Assembly (NCBI RefSeq): GCF_009834125.1 | Contig: NZ_CP047146.1 | Span: 124,001-188,000, forward strand | DNA: 64,000 nucleotides | DNA from: Streptomyces sp. GS7 | Lineage (GTDB): Bacteria; Actinomycetota; Actinomycetes; Streptomycetales; Streptomycetaceae | Direction: 5' to 3' | In this document: positions 52,982 to 62,602 of the stretch, in pieces | Layout: the number at the start of each line of letters is the position of its first letter | How positions within the stretch are numbered: the first letter of the stretch is position 1 | The notes under the pieces: model-generated | What the model was told of the DNA's origin: nothing | The model's database searches: none | Seen by the model: only the letters and a program-made list of their open reading frames with translations | Position numbers and translations under genes: made by a program

Positions 52982-53200
52982 GACGCTCCTTGCTTCGTCA
53001 GCCTGCCGTCCGGACGTATCGTGCTGCCGTTGTCCGCCCGTGTCGTCGATAACCCGCAGGGAGCCAAACCCTCACGGGCCATAATCAGTCGGGTGGCCCA
53101 ACAGCCCCGTACGGCGCGGCCCGGCCCGGAAGGTGCGGGGGGCAGCCCGACCCGAAGTCCGCGCGGCCCTCATGGGTAGCGGCGGCGGCGCCAACCCCCC

Positions 53201-53395
53201 TTGATCCATTGCGACTTACGCGGGGATCCCTCCGACGGGCCGTCCGACATCCTGGTGATCCAGAACCGTCGGGACCCGTGCACCCCGTACTTCGGTGCGT
53301 TGCGGATGCGGGCCGCCCTCGGCGGCCGGGCGCGGCTGGGCGCGGCCGGGCCGGAGCACCCGTGCGGGGGCGGTCCGGCCCGGCCGTACTCTCAG
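53201..53395 (+). pseudogene. remnant of a TAP-type alpha/beta-hydrolase (C-terminal domain)
   Basis: The frame reads PSDILVIQNRRDPCTPYFGA then LRMRAALGGRARL, matching the C-terminal domain of secreted tripeptidyl-aminopeptidase-like hydrolases (pattern LxxQxxxDPxTPYxGAxxM). The catalytic serine domain is absent upstream and the expected GGHG histidine block is replaced by unrelated sequence (GPEHPCGGG). The fragment is flanked by gene-free sequence from 52982. A degraded gene is the simplest reading. Confidence 0.6.
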
Positions 53396-53817
53396 CGGCC
53401 CGCCGCCCCGAGCGCGTGCCCGGCGGTCGCGTCCACGTGGTCCGGGATCTCCTCGTGCCGGTCGCCGACCGTCATCGTGCCGGTGGGCTCGAAGACCAGG
53501 ATCGAGGCGCCGGACGGGGAGTGCGGCTTGTGCTCGGTGCCGCGGGGGACGGTGAAGACCGAGCCCCGGGGGAGTCGGACCGTCCGCTCCCCTGCGGCTT
53601 CGCGCAGCGAGATGAACAGCTCGCCCTCCACGACCAGGAAGAACTCGTCCGTGTCGGTGTGGGCGTGCCAGAGGTGCTCGCCCCGCACCTTGGCGACCCG
53701 TACGTCGTAGTCGTTGACCCGGGTGACGATCCGGGGGCTCCACAGGGCGTCGAAGGAGGCCAGCGCCGCGCTGAGGACGAGCGGCTCGGTTGCCTGGTCA
53801 CGTGCTTGATCACTCAT
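53392..53817 (-). CDS. cupin-domain protein
   Basis: 141 residues from the ATG at 53817. Single cupin barrel with metal-binding motif 1 EHLWHAHTDTDEFFLVVEGEL (His-x-His, Glu; shown as HLWHAHTDTDEFF) and motif 2 VPRGTEHKPHSPSGA. Such small cupins are often sugar isomerases, dioxygenases or sensors; no specific substrate is evident. Divergent from the GlxA-type regulator 51 bp away, which may control it. Confidence 0.8.
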   Translation of the reverse strand: MSDQARDQATEPLVLSAALASFDALWSPRIVTRVNDYDVRVAKVRGEHLWHAHTDTDEFFLVVEGELFISLREAAGERTVRLPRGSVFTVPRGTEHKPHSPSGASILVFEPTGTMTVGDRHEEIPDHVDATAGHALGAAGR

Positions 53818-53868
53818 GGCCCGATCCTGTCCCGGGCGCGCGGCCGCCGCGAGTGCTAGGAATCGCAT

Positions 53869-54873
53869 ATGCCGCAAGGATCCTCGCAACCGGCCGCCGG
53901 CCGCCCGCACCGCGTCGTCGTCATCGTCGACGAGAACTCCAACCCCTTCGAACTCGGCTGCGCCATCGAGGTGTTCGGCCTGCCCCGCCCCGAAATCGGC
54001 CGGGACCTCTACGACTTCCGGCTCTGCTCACCCGAGCCGAGGACATTGATGCGCGACGGGTTCTTCACCCTCACCGGCGTCGCCGACCTGGCCGCGGCCG
54101 ACGAAGCGGACACCCTGATCGTCCCGAACCGGCCGGACGTCGACGTGCCGCGCCGCGCCGCCGTGCTCGATGCCGTCCGCCGGGCGCGGGACCGCGGCGC
54201 GCGCCTGGTCGGCTTCTGCAGCGGCGCGTTCACCCTCGCCGAGGCGGGGGTCCTGGACGGCCGCCGGGCCACCGCCCACTGGCGGTGGGCGGACAGCTTC
54301 CGGGCCCGCTTCCCCGCCGTCCGGCTGGAGACCGACGTGCTGTTCGTGGACGACGGCGACATCCTCACCGCCGCGGGCAGCGCCGCGGCGCTCGACCTGG
54401 GGCTGTACGTGGTCCGCCGCGACCACGGCGCGGAGATCGCCAACGCGGTCAGCCGGCGGCTGGTCTTCGCCGGCCACCGGGACGGCGGCCAGCGCCAGTT
54501 CGTGGAGCGCCCCGTGCCGCGCGTGGCCGACTCCTCGCTGGCCCCCCTCCTGGCCTGGGCGCAGGAACACCTGGACGCCCCGCTCACCGTCTCCGGGCTG
54601 GCCGCACGCGCCACCGTCAGCCCGGCCACCCTCCACCGCCGCTTCCGTGCCCAGCTGGGCACCACCCCGCTGGCCTGGCTGACCGGCGAACGGCTCGCCC
54701 TCGCCTGCCGGTTGATCGAACGCGGCGAGCCCCGCCTCGACGTCGTCGCCCGGAAGTGCGGCCTGGGCACGGCCGCCAATCTGCGCGCCCTGATGCGTCG
54801 CGAGACGGGGCTGACACCGTCCGCGTACCGGCGCCGCTTCGGTCCGCCCACGGCGCCCCGGCCCGCCGCATGA
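53869..54873 (+). CDS. GlxA-type AraC regulator with DJ-1/PfpI domain
   Basis: 334 residues. DJ-1/PfpI-like domain (about 15-185): VVVIVDENSNPFELGCAIEVF and the elbow cysteine in GFCSGAFTLAEAGVLDGRRAT (Cys at GFCSG). AraC HTH pair (about 225-325): LTVSGLAARATVSPATLHRRF and VVARKCGLGTAANLRALMRRE. These regulators respond to small molecules, often amines or aldehydes. The divergent cupin gene is the likely target. Confidence 0.9.
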   Translation: MPQGSSQPAAGRPHRVVVIVDENSNPFELGCAIEVFGLPRPEIGRDLYDFRLCSPEPRTLMRDGFFTLTGVADLAAADEADTLIVPNRPDVDVPRRAAVLDAVRRARDRGARLVGFCSGAFTLAEAGVLDGRRATAHWRWADSFRARFPAVRLETDVLFVDDGDILTAAGSAAALDLGLYVVRRDHGAEIANAVSRRLVFAGHRDGGQRQFVERPVPRVADSSLAPLLAWAQEHLDAPLTVSGLAARATVSPATLHRRFRAQLGTTPLAWLTGERLALACRLIERGEPRLDVVARKCGLGTAANLRALMRRETGLTPSAYRRRFGPPTAPRPAA

Positions 54874-54904
54874 CAACCCCCGCCACCCGCCTTAACCTGG
54901 GAAA

Positions 54905-56029
54905 ATGGCCGGTGATCTGGTCACAGTCAGTCTCTGCGGCGATGTGATGCTCGGCCGCGGCGTCGACCAGATCCTGCCGCATCCCGGCGATCCCGAGCTG
55001 CGCGAGCCGTACGTGGCGGACGCCCGCTCCTACATCGGGCTGGCCGAGGCGGCGAACGGCCCGATCCCCCGCCCGGTCGCCTTCCCCTGGCCGTGGGGCG
55101 ACGCGCTGGCGGCCCTCGACGGGGCCGCGCCCGCCGCCCGCGTGATCAACCTGGAGACCAGCGTCACCCGGAGCGACACCTTCGCCCCCGGCCGGCAGAT
55201 CCACTACCGCATGAACCCCGCCAACCTCCCGTGCCTGGCCGCGGCCCGCCCGGACGTCTGCGTGCTGGCCAACAACCACGTGCTGGACTTCGGCCGCGCC
55301 GGGCTGGCGGAGACCCTGGAGAGCCTGGCGGGCGCGGGCCTGCGCGCCGCGGGCGCGGGGGCGAACGCGGCGGCGGCGCGGCACCCGGCCGCCGTCCCCC
55401 TCGACGGCGGCCGCCGGCTGCTGACCCTCTCCTTCGGGATGCCGTCCAGCGGCATCCCCCACACCTGGGCCGCGACCGCGCGGCACGGCGGGGTGCACTT
55501 CGTGGCCCGCCCGACGCTCGCCGCCGCGACCGAGCTGGTGGCCCGGCTGGGCCCGGAGAAGCGCCCCGGCGACCTGGCGGTGGCCTCGGTCCACTGGGGC
55601 TCCAACTGGGGCTACGAGGTCTCCCCCGAGCAGATCGCCTTCGCCCACACGCTCGTCGACGGCGGTGTGGACGTCGTCCACGGCCACTCCGCGCACCACC
55701 CCCGCCCCCTGGAGGTCTACCGGGGAAAGCTCGTCCTCCACGGCTGCGGCGACTTCATCGACGACTACGAGGGCATCACCGGCTTCGAGCGCTACCGCGA
55801 CGACCTGCGCCCGCTCTACCTCGCCTCCCTGGAGCCCGACACCGGACGGCTCCACGCACTGCGGATCGTCCTCTTCCAGGCCCACCGGATGCGCCTGCGG
55901 TACGCCGGGCCGGACGACTGCCGGTGGCTGGCGGCCCTCCTCGACCGGATCGGCACCGGCTTCCGCCCCTGCGCCGTCTCGGCCGCGGAGGCCACCCTGA
56001 CCCTCCGCCCGGCACCGGACGCGGTGTGA
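54905..56029 (+). CDS. CapA-family protein (metallophosphatase-like)
   Basis: 374 residues; ATG at 54905. Signature blocks SLCGDVMLGRGVDQIL, VINLETSVTRS, VLANNHVLDFG, VASVHWGSNWGYEVS and HGHSAHHPRP, all typical of CapA/PgsA proteins with a calcineurin-like fold. The family includes poly-gamma-glutamate synthesis proteins; many soluble actinobacterial members have no proven role. No signal peptide or membrane anchor is evident, so it is probably cytoplasmic. Confidence 0.88.
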   Translation: MAGDLVTVSLCGDVMLGRGVDQILPHPGDPELREPYVADARSYIGLAEAANGPIPRPVAFPWPWGDALAALDGAAPAARVINLETSVTRSDTFAPGRQIHYRMNPANLPCLAAARPDVCVLANNHVLDFGRAGLAETLESLAGAGLRAAGAGANAAAARHPAAVPLDGGRRLLTLSFGMPSSGIPHTWAATARHGGVHFVARPTLAAATELVARLGPEKRPGDLAVASVHWGSNWGYEVSPEQIAFAHTLVDGGVDVVHGHSAHHPRPLEVYRGKLVLHGCGDFIDDYEGITGFERYRDDLRPLYLASLEPDTGRLHALRIVLFQAHRMRLRYAGPDDCRWLAALLDRIGTGFRPCAVSAAEATLTLRPAPDAV

Positions 56030-56056
56030 CCGCCCCCGGCCCCCGGCAGTACCGCG

Positions 56057-56953
56057 CTACCTCCCGGCCACCGCCTCGGCCAGCGCCAGCACCCGCCGGG
56101 CGTCCTCCACATGCAGGTTCTCGATCATCCGCCCGTCGACGGTGACCACGCCCCGCCCCTCCCGCTCGGCGAGCTCGAACGCCTCGATGACCTTGCGCGC
56201 GCGGGCGATGTCCTCCTCGGCCGGTGCGAACACCCGGTTGCACGGCTCGACTTGGGACGGATGGATCAGCGTCTTCCCGTCGAAGCCGAACTGCCGCCCC
56301 TGGACGCATTCCGCCTCGAACCCCACGAGGTCCCGCACGTCGTTGTAGACCCCGTCCAGGATCGCCTTCCCCGACTCGCGGGCCGCCAGCAGCGCCAGCG
56401 ACAGCCCGGTCAGCAGCGGCGCCCGGCCCGGCACGTGTTCCGCGTGCAGCTCCTTCGCCAGGTCGTTGGTGCCCATCACCAGCACCGTGAGGCGCTCGCT
56501 CGCCCCGGCCACCGCACGGGCGTCCAGCATCGCCCGCGGCGTCTCCACCATCGCCCAGATCGCGGTGCGGTCCGGCGCCCCGGCCGCCTCCAGCGCCCGC
56601 TCGACCTCCCGTACGGTCTGCGCGGACTCCACCTTCGGCACCACGACCGCGTCCGGACCGGCCTCGGCCGCCGCCCGCAGGTCGTCGGCGTGCCACGCGG
56701 TACCGGGCCCGTTGACCCGGATCGTCACCTCCCGGTGCCCGTACGCGCCCGAGGCCGCGGCCGCCGCCACCCGCTGCCGGGCCTCGGCCTTGGCGTCCGG
56801 CGCGACCGCGTCCTCCAGGTCGAGGATCAGCGCGTCGGCCGGCAGCGACCTGGCCTTCTCCAGCGCCCGTTCGTTGGCCCCCGGCATGTACAGCACCGAC
56901 CGCCGGGCCCGCACGGCACCGTGCGCCTCCGCGCTCCGCACCACGTCCGTCAC
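56057..56953 (-). CDS. HpcH/HpaI (CitE-like) malyl-CoA thioesterase/lyase
   Basis: 298 residues from the GTG at 56953, overlapping the upstream stop by GTGA. TIM-barrel CitE family: [66 protein letters not shown] and [14 protein letters not shown] (metal-binding Glu and Asp included). Paired with a longer homologue as in actinobacterial ethylmalonyl-CoA pathways, where the short protein is a (S)-malyl-CoA thioesterase. That assignment is by context. Confidence 0.85.
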   Translation of the reverse strand: MTDVVRSAEAHGAVRARRSVLYMPGANERALEKARSLPADALILDLEDAVAPDAKAEARQRVAAAAASGAYGHREVTIRVNGPGTAWHADDLRAAAEAGPDAVVVPKVESAQTVREVERALEAAGAPDRTAIWAMVETPRAMLDARAVAGASERLTVLVMGTNDLAKELHAEHVPGRAPLLTGLSLALLAARESGKAILDGVYNDVRDLVGFEAECVQGRQFGFDGKTLIHPSQVEPCNRVFAPAEEDIARARKVIEAFELAEREGRGVVTVDGRMIENLHVEDARRVLALAEAVAGR

Positions 56954-58071
56954 TGCTCCTCCCCTGCCGCCGCCGCTGCGGCATACGCCGCCCGCAGCTC
57001 CGGGTCCCGCGCCGCGAGCGTCTGCGCCAGCTCCGCCACCACCCGGCACTGCTTGAACGTGGCGTCGTCCTGCATCTTGCCGTCGATCATCACCGCGCCG
57101 GTGCCGTCGCCCATGGCCGCGATGACCCGGCGGGCCCAGGCGACGTCGTCCGGGTCCGGCGAGAACACCTTCTTCGCGATCCCGATCTGCACCGGATGCA
57201 GGCTCCACGCCCCGACGCACCCGAGCAGGAACGCGTTGCGGAACTGGTCCTCGCAGCCGACGGTGTCCTTGATGTCGCCGAACGGCCCGTAATACGGCAG
57301 GATCCCGTGCGCCGCGCAGGCGTCCACCATCCGCGCGATCGTGTAGTGCCAGAGGTCCTGTTGGAACACGGCGCGCGGGGCGTCCGGTCGCTCCCGGTCC
57401 GGGTCCTGGCGCACCAGGTATCCCGGATGCCCGCCGCCGACCCGGGTGGTCTTCATCCGCCGGCTGGCCGCCAGATCGGCCGGCCCCAGCGACATCCCCT
57501 GCATCCGGGGGCTGGCCCCGGCGATCTCCTCGACGTTTGCGACACCGGCGGGCGTCTCCAGAATGGCGTGCACCAGGATCGGCCGCCGGATCCCGGCCCG
57601 CGCCTCCAGCTGGGCCACCAGCCGGTCCACGTAGTGGATGTCCGCGGCGCTCTCCACCTTCGGCACCATGATCACGTCGAGCCGGTCCCCGATCTCGGTG
57701 ACCAGCGTCAGCAGATCGTCCAACGCCCACGGCGAGTCAAGGCTGTTGATCCGCGTCCACAGCTGCGTCTCGCCGAAGTCGACGCTCCGGGCGACCTCGA
57801 CCAGCCCCGCCCGCGCCGCCTCCTTGCGGTCCGCGGCGACCGCGTCCTCCAGATTGCCGAGCAGCACATCGACCGTCGGCGCGATGGCCGGCACCTTGGC
57901 CGCCATCTTCGGGTTCCCCGGATCAAAGAAATGGATCATCCGCGACGGACGGAACGGCACCTCCCGCACCGGCTCCGGTGCCCCGACCGCCAACGGGCGA
58001 AAGAAGTCCTTCGGAGAGCGCATCCACATCTCCCAACTCGGATCGGCATCCCGGCCGCCCCCACCCGCCAT
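56950..58071 (-). CDS. malyl-CoA / beta-methylmalyl-CoA lyase-like protein
   Basis: 373 residues. CitE-type lyase with [78 protein letters not shown] and [15 protein letters not shown]. The longer size and an insertion around 200-260 ([14 protein letters not shown]) fit Mcl1-type lyases, which split beta-methylmalyl-CoA and malyl-CoA. It may supply propionyl-CoA and glyoxylate and so feed methylmalonyl-CoA pools. Operon with the thioesterase-like gene. Confidence 0.85.
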   Translation of the reverse strand: MAGGGGRDADPSWEMWMRSPKDFFRPLAVGAPEPVREVPFRPSRMIHFFDPGNPKMAAKVPAIAPTVDVLLGNLEDAVAADRKEAARAGLVEVARSVDFGETQLWTRINSLDSPWALDDLLTLVTEIGDRLDVIMVPKVESAADIHYVDRLVAQLEARAGIRRPILVHAILETPAGVANVEEIAGASPRMQGMSLGPADLAASRRMKTTRVGGGHPGYLVRQDPDRERPDAPRAVFQQDLWHYTIARMVDACAAHGILPYYGPFGDIKDTVGCEDQFRNAFLLGCVGAWSLHPVQIGIAKKVFSPDPDDVAWARRVIAAMGDGTGAVMIDGKMQDDATFKQCRVVAELAQTLAARDPELRAAYAAAAAAGEEQ

Positions 58072-58198
58072 CCGACGGCGACCGCCGGGCTCACTCTAGG
58101 TCCGCGACCGCCCGACATTACCGGGCAGTACGTGTGCCCTTGATCACGCAGCGCGAGAGCCCCGCGGGCGCCGCGGTGCCCGGCCCCGGTCTCACCGC

Positions 58199-58696
58199 TC
58201 ACACCGCCCGCTGGAACAGCGCACCCGACCGCCGGTGCGGCAGGTCCACGACGCGCACCGGCACGAAGCCCACCGAGCGGTAGTAGCGGTGCAGCCCGGG
58301 GTTGTCCTTCCAGGCGTCCAGCCGCAGATACGCCTTCCCGGCCGCCGCCGCCCGGCCGGCGGCCCAGTCCAGCAGCACGGCCCCGATCCCCTCCCCAACG
58401 GCCTGCCGGCCGACCGTCATCCGGTGCATGTACAGCGCCGAGTCCGGCCGGTCGGCGGCACCCCAGAACTCCGGGTCGGCGAACCCGTCGAGCTGGAACA
58501 TCCCGACGGGGCGCTGCCGCCGCAGCGCGAGGAACAGCTCGCCGCGCCGCAGCGCCGCGGTGATCAGGTCGCGGCGCGGTGGGTACTGCCACTGGTCGAT
58601 TCCCCGTACGGCAAGCCAGGTTGAGGCTTCGGTGAACAGGGTCTCCACCGTCTCGCGCTCGTCGGGCCGGGCGGCCCTGATCTCCGGATCGCTCAT
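58199..58696 (-). CDS. GNAT-family N-acetyltransferase
   Basis: 165 residues from the ATG at 58696 (GGGGAGAG upstream). GNAT fold with MHRMTVGRQAVGEGIGAVLLDW (acetyl-CoA loop RQAVGEGIG) and LRLDAWKDNPGLHRYYRSVGF, the usual motif B. The substrate is unknown. Single gene. Confidence 0.85.
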   Translation of the reverse strand: MSDPEIRAARPDERETVETLFTEASTWLAVRGIDQWQYPPRRDLITAALRRGELFLALRRQRPVGMFQLDGFADPEFWGAADRPDSALYMHRMTVGRQAVGEGIGAVLLDWAAGRAAAAGKAYLRLDAWKDNPGLHRYYRSVGFVPVRVVDLPHRRSGALFQRAV

Positions 58697-58820
58697 CTCT
58701 CCCCGTTCCGGGCCCGGTTGCGGGTGCCCTCCATCCATCGGCCCACCGGCCCGTTTCCTTCCCCGGACTCGGCCGTTGGCCCTGGTGGCAATTTTTCGCT
58801 CTCCTCACGAAGGGACCATG

Positions 58821-59138
58821 ATGCGTCTGTTCCGCCCGATCACCCTCGGTATCACCGGTTTCGCACTGGCCGTGACCCTCCCCGCAAGCGCGGCGCTCGC
58901 CGACAGCGGAACGTTCGGCTGGGTGGGGCCCGGCGGCAAGCAGTACTTCGTCCGGAACCTGCCGGGCAAGCGGTGTCTCGACATGCGCCAGGAGGCCCGC
59001 GGCGCCCGCAACGGGACGAAGCAGCCCCTTCGCATCTACGCCCGCAAGGGCTGCAAGGGACCGGCGACCCGTCTCGCCCCGGGCGCCTCGGCCCCCTCCG
59101 GTACGCGCTTCGCCAGCGTCGTCTTCAACCCCAGCTAG
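58821..59138 (+). CDS. small secreted basic protein
   Basis: 105 residues. ATG 58821 is preferred to the adjoining ATG 58818 because AAGGGA lies six bases upstream. Signal peptide about 1-27 (ITLGITGFALAVTLPASAALA). The mature part is basic with two cysteines (GKRCLDMRQ, KGCKGPATR). No known domain. The stop forms part of a hairpin with the convergent regulator gene. Confidence 0.65.
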   Translation: MRLFRPITLGITGFALAVTLPASAALADSGTFGWVGPGGKQYFVRNLPGKRCLDMRQEARGARNGTKQPLRIYARKGCKGPATRLAPGASAPSGTRFASVVFNPS

Positions 59139-59164
59139 GGCCTGGCCCATTGGACCGGCCCTAG
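59135..59164. terminator. hairpin joining two convergent stops
   Basis: CTAGGGCC (59135-59142) and GGCCCTAG (59157-59164) pair and contain the stop codons of both convergent genes. Confidence 0.6.
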
Positions 59165-59850
59165 GGGCGCTCCCGCGGGTCCGGGTCGTCCGGGTGGGCC
59201 AGCCCGGTCCGGTAGGCGAGGACCACGAGTTGCGCCCGGTCGCGGGCGCCGAGCTTGGCCATCGCGCGGTTGACATGGGTCTTGGCGGTGAGCGGCGTGA
59301 CGAAGAGCAGCTCGGCGATCTCGTCGTTGGACAGCCCCGCGGCGACCAGGGTGACGACCTCTTCCTCCCGCGGCGTGAGCGTGGCGAGCCCCGGTGGCGC
59401 GGTACGGCTGCGCGGGGCCGGCTGGGCGAGGAAGCGGGCGATCAGGGCCTTGGTGGCGTGCGGTGACAGCAGGGCGTCGCCGGCCGCGACGAGCCGGATG
59501 GCGTCCAGGAGTTCACCGGGGTTGATGCCCTTGCCGAGGAAGCCGCTGGCACCGGCGCGGAGCGCCTCGGCGACGTACTCCTCGTTCTCGAAGGTGGTCA
59601 GGACCAGGACCTTCACGCCCGCGAGGTCCTCGTCGGCGGTGATCAGCCCGGTCGCGGTGATCCCGTCGAGGTCGGGCATCCGGATGTCCATCAGCACGAG
59701 GTCGGCGCGCCGGCTGCGGGCGAGCGCCACGGCCTCGCGCCCGGTGGCCGCCTCGGCGACGACCTCCATGCCGGGGGTGGAGTCGATGAGCATCCGGAAG
59801 GTGCCGCGCAGCAGCGCCTGGTCGTCGGCGAGCAGGACGCGGATGGTCAT
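59161..59850 (-). CDS. NarL/LuxR-type response regulator
   Basis: 229 residues, ATG at 59850. Receiver: VLLADDQALLRGTF, acceptor Asp in LVLMDIRMPDLDG, TTFENEEY, GFLGKGINP (Lys). LuxR HTH: LTPREEEVVTLVAAGLSNDEI and TAKTHVNRAMAKLGA. Starts 2 bp before the kinase stop region, so it forms one operon with the kinase gene upstream. Confidence 0.92.
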   Translation of the reverse strand: MTIRVLLADDQALLRGTFRMLIDSTPGMEVVAEAATGREAVALARSRRADLVLMDIRMPDLDGITATGLITADEDLAGVKVLVLTTFENEEYVAEALRAGASGFLGKGINPGELLDAIRLVAAGDALLSPHATKALIARFLAQPAPRSRTAPPGLATLTPREEEVVTLVAAGLSNDEIAELLFVTPLTAKTHVNRAMAKLGARDRAQLVVLAYRTGLAHPDDPDPRERP

Positions 59851-59852
59851 GA

Positions 59853-61040
59853 TCAGCCCTTTCGGCCGGTGTGCAGCGGCAGTTCGGCGTGGAGACGGAA
59901 GCCCCCGTCGGGGCGCGGCCCCGCGCTGAGGGTGCCGCCGGCGGCCTTGGCGCGCTCGTACATGCCGATCATCCCGTGCCCGGTCCCGGCGCCGGGGCCG
60001 GGCTGCGCACCGGTCCCGGCCCGGCCGTCGTCCTCGACGGTGAGGCGCAGGACGTCGGTGCGGAAGTCCAGGCGGACCCGCGCCGCCACGGGGCCGGCGT
60101 GCTTGCGGGTGTTGGTGAGTGCTTCCTGGATGATCCGGTAGGCCGCCAGGCCGGTGATCGACGCCGGCTCGGCGGGGTGGCCGGTGCGCTCCAGGGTGAC
60201 GTCGAGCCCGCTGTGCCGGAACGAGGCCAGCAGCGCGTCGAGGCCGGCGAGGCCGGGTGCGGGCTCACGGGGCGCGTCCGGGGACTCGCCGTGCCGCAGC
60301 AGCCCCACGGTGGTGCGCAGTTCGTCCAGCGCCGTCCGGCTGGTGTCCCGGATGCGCTCCAGCGCCTGGTAGGCGTGGTCGGGGTCGGACCGCATCAGGT
60401 GGTGGGCCACGCCCGCCTGGGCGTTGACCAGGGTGATGTGGTGGGCGACGACGTCGTGCAGCTCCCGGGCGATGCGCAGCCGCTCCTCGGTGACCCGGCG
60501 GCGGGCCTCCGCCTCCCGCGTGTGCTCGGCGCGCTCGGCGCGTTCCACCGCGGCGGCGAGCAGCCGGCGGCTGCTGCGCACGGCGTCGCCGCTGGCCGCC
60601 GCCAGGCCGATGCCGATGAGCACCGCCAGGTACTGCCAGAGGTTGTCCAGGCTCGGCCGCCGGATCACCGATACGGCGAGCAGCAGCGCGCCGGCGCCCC
60701 CGCCGATGCGCCACGCCGTCCGCCGCTCGCTGCGCACCGCCACCGTGTAGAGCGCGACCGCGGTGGCGGCGGGCGACGGGCCGGGGAAGGAGACCAGGGC
60801 GAGCTGGGCGATGTTGGCGGCCAGGGTCGCCGCGACCACCTGGAACGGCCACCGGCTGCGGACCAGCAGCGGCAGGCAGGCCAGCGCCAGGCCGCCGAGG
60901 TACCAGGCGGCCGGCGTCCGGTGGTAGTACGCGGTGATCACCGCCACCGGACTCGACAGCACGAAGCAGAGCCCCGCGCCCACCGGATCCGCCGTCCAGG
61001 GCCGGGCCCCCGGCCGCCCGGTCCGGTCGCTCAACTGCAC
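59853..61040 (-). CDS. NarL-family sensor histidine kinase
   Basis: About 395 residues from a GTG at 61040; GAGGGA touches the start, so a nearby alternative is possible. Several membrane segments in residues about 20-160 (VGAGLCFVLSSPVAVITAYY, VAATLAANIAQLALV). HisKA_3 box LRIARELHDVVAHHITLVNAQA (phospho-His in ELHDVV; shown as ARELHDVVAHHITLV). HATPase with AYRIIQEALTNTRKHAG and GTGHGMIGMYERAKAAGG. Cognate regulator follows. The neighbouring ferredoxin/P450 genes may be targets but this is not shown. Confidence 0.9.
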   Translation of the reverse strand: MQLSDRTGRPGARPWTADPVGAGLCFVLSSPVAVITAYYHRTPAAWYLGGLALACLPLLVRSRWPFQVVAATLAANIAQLALVSFPGPSPAATAVALYTVAVRSERRTAWRIGGGAGALLLAVSVIRRPSLDNLWQYLAVLIGIGLAAASGDAVRSSRRLLAAAVERAERAEHTREAEARRRVTEERLRIARELHDVVAHHITLVNAQAGVAHHLMRSDPDHAYQALERIRDTSRTALDELRTTVGLLRHGESPDAPREPAPGLAGLDALLASFRHSGLDVTLERTGHPAEPASITGLAAYRIIQEALTNTRKHAGPVAARVRLDFRTDVLRLTVEDDGRAGTGAQPGPGAGTGHGMIGMYERAKAAGGTLSAGPRPDGGFRLHAELPLHTGRKG

Positions 61041-61093
61041 TCCCTCACCGTACGCATCCCGTTCCGGACCTGCGGCGGAGCCGTTGCGGCCGG

Positions 61094-61288
61094 CTACCTC
61101 TCCACCGTGATGGCGAGCGCCGGGCAGCTGGCGGCGGCCTCCTCGACCTCGACCAGCCGCGCGTCGGACGGGGCGGGGTCGAGCAGGACGACGATGCCGT
61201 CCTCGTCGCGCTGGTCGAAGACGTCCTCGGCCGCCAGCACGCACTGCCCGGCGCCGACGCACCTGTCCTCGTCGATCGTGACCTTCAC
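61094..61288 (-). CDS. [3Fe-4S] ferredoxin
   Basis: 64 residues. Three cysteines in CVGAGQC and SCPALAI, the pattern of actinobacterial 3Fe-4S ferredoxins that feed CYP105-type P450s. It starts 67 bp after the P450 stop on the same strand, so it is the likely electron donor of that enzyme. Confidence 0.93.
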   Translation of the reverse strand: MKVTIDEDRCVGAGQCVLAAEDVFDQRDEDGIVVLLDPAPSDARLVEVEEAAASCPALAITVER

Positions 61289-61355
61289 AGGGATCCTCCG
61301 TACGGGATGGCGGGGTGTTGCGGAGTCGTGGCGCGCCGCCGCGCCGCTGTAGTGC

Positions 61356-62555
61356 TCACCAGGTCACCGGCAGCTCGTGGACGCCGTAGACGAGCATGTC
61401 GTCGCGCATCGGCACCTGCTCCACCGGCACCGCCAGCCGCAGGTCCGGGAACCGTGCGAACAGCGCGGACAGCGCGGCCTTCATCTCCACCCGCGCCAGC
61501 TGCTGCCCCAGGCACTGGTGGATGCCGTGCCCGAAGGCGAGGTGCGACCGGCTCGACCGGCTGACGTCCAACTGGTCGGGCTCGTCGGGGAACTGGTCCG
61601 CATCGCGGTTGCCGGACGACAGCACGGCGACCACCATGCTGCCCGCCTTGATCAGCCGGCCGTCCAGTTCCACGTCCTCCAGCGCGGTGCGGCGCACCCC
61701 GTACTGGACGACGCTGAGATAGCGCAGCAGCTCCTCGACGGCGCCGTCCATCAGGGACGGGTCGGCGCGCAGGGCGGCCAGCTGCCCGGGGTTGCGCAGC
61801 AGGCACATGGTGCTCAGCGCGATCATGTTGGCGGTCGTCTCGTGTCCGGCGAGCAGCAACAGCCCGCCGACACCGGCCAGTTCCTCGTCCGTCAGCTCGC
61901 CCGACTGCACCAGCCCGCTGAGGATGTCGTCACGGGGCTCGGCCCGCTTGTCGGCCGCCAGCCGGCGGAAGTACGCGTTCATCGCCGCCTGGGCCTGCTG
62001 CACCTCCTCGGGGCCCGCGTCCAGCCGGATCAGCGTGGCCGAGTTCCGCTGGAACTCCTCCCGGTCCGCGTACGGCACCCCGAGCAGCTCGCAGATCACC
62101 AGGGACGGGATCGGCAGCGCGAAGTCCTGGACCAGGTCGACCGGGCCCCCGGCGGCGGCCATCGCGTCCAGGTGCTCGGACACCATCCGCTCCACGGCGG
62201 GGGCCAGCTGCCGCATCCGGCGCACCGTGAACTGCCCGGTGAGCAGCCGGCGGAACCGGGTGTGCTCCGGCGCGTCCATCAGGATGAACATCCCCGGCGG
62301 GGGCGGCGGCGCCGGCGTGCCCGCCGCCGCGGGGTCGCCGGTCCGCAGCTGCCGCCGGCGGGCGCTGAACCGCGGGTCGGACAGCACCGACCGTACGTCC
62401 GCGTACCGGCTGACCAGCCACCCGGTCGCGCCGTCGGGCAGGGTCACCTCGGCGACCGGGGCCTCGTCCCGCAGCGTGCGGTACTCCGCGGGCGGGTCGA
62501 ACGGGCAGGTCCGTGCCACCGGCTGCCTCTCGGTGACGTGTGACGTCTGGCTCAC
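61356..62555 (-). CDS. cytochrome P450, CYP105-like
   Basis: 399 residues from the GTG at 62555 (AAAGGACC upstream). I-helix LLLAGHETTANMIAL, K-helix EELLRY, and heme loop HLAFGHGIHQCLGQQLARVE with the axial Cys. N-terminal FDPPAEYRTLRDEAPVAEV and DPRFSAR are typical of CYP105. These soluble enzymes hydroxylate varied small molecules or xenobiotics. Partner ferredoxin is downstream. No biosynthetic genes adjoin, so a detoxifying or stand-alone role is plausible. Confidence 0.93.
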   Translation of the reverse strand: MSQTSHVTERQPVARTCPFDPPAEYRTLRDEAPVAEVTLPDGATGWLVSRYADVRSVLSDPRFSARRRQLRTGDPAAAGTPAPPPPPGMFILMDAPEHTRFRRLLTGQFTVRRMRQLAPAVERMVSEHLDAMAAAGGPVDLVQDFALPIPSLVICELLGVPYADREEFQRNSATLIRLDAGPEEVQQAQAAMNAYFRRLAADKRAEPRDDILSGLVQSGELTDEELAGVGGLLLLAGHETTANMIALSTMCLLRNPGQLAALRADPSLMDGAVEELLRYLSVVQYGVRRTALEDVELDGRLIKAGSMVVAVLSSGNRDADQFPDEPDQLDVSRSSRSHLAFGHGIHQCLGQQLARVEMKAALSALFARFPDLRLAVPVEQVPMRDDMLVYGVHELPVTW

Positions 62556-62577
62556 GCAGCGGTCCTTTCGCGACGAA

Positions 62578-62602
62578 CGACGGAAGTTAGCGACGGAAGT
62601 TA
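62578..62602. repeat. direct repeat CGACGGAAGTTA at the P450 promoter
   Basis: CGACGGAAGTTA occurs at 62578-62589 and 62591-62602, 13 bp apart and 23-47 bp upstream of the P450 start. A regulator operator is possible. The rest of the 402-bp gap 62556-62957 is GC-rich and shows no supportable gene. Confidence 0.55.
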
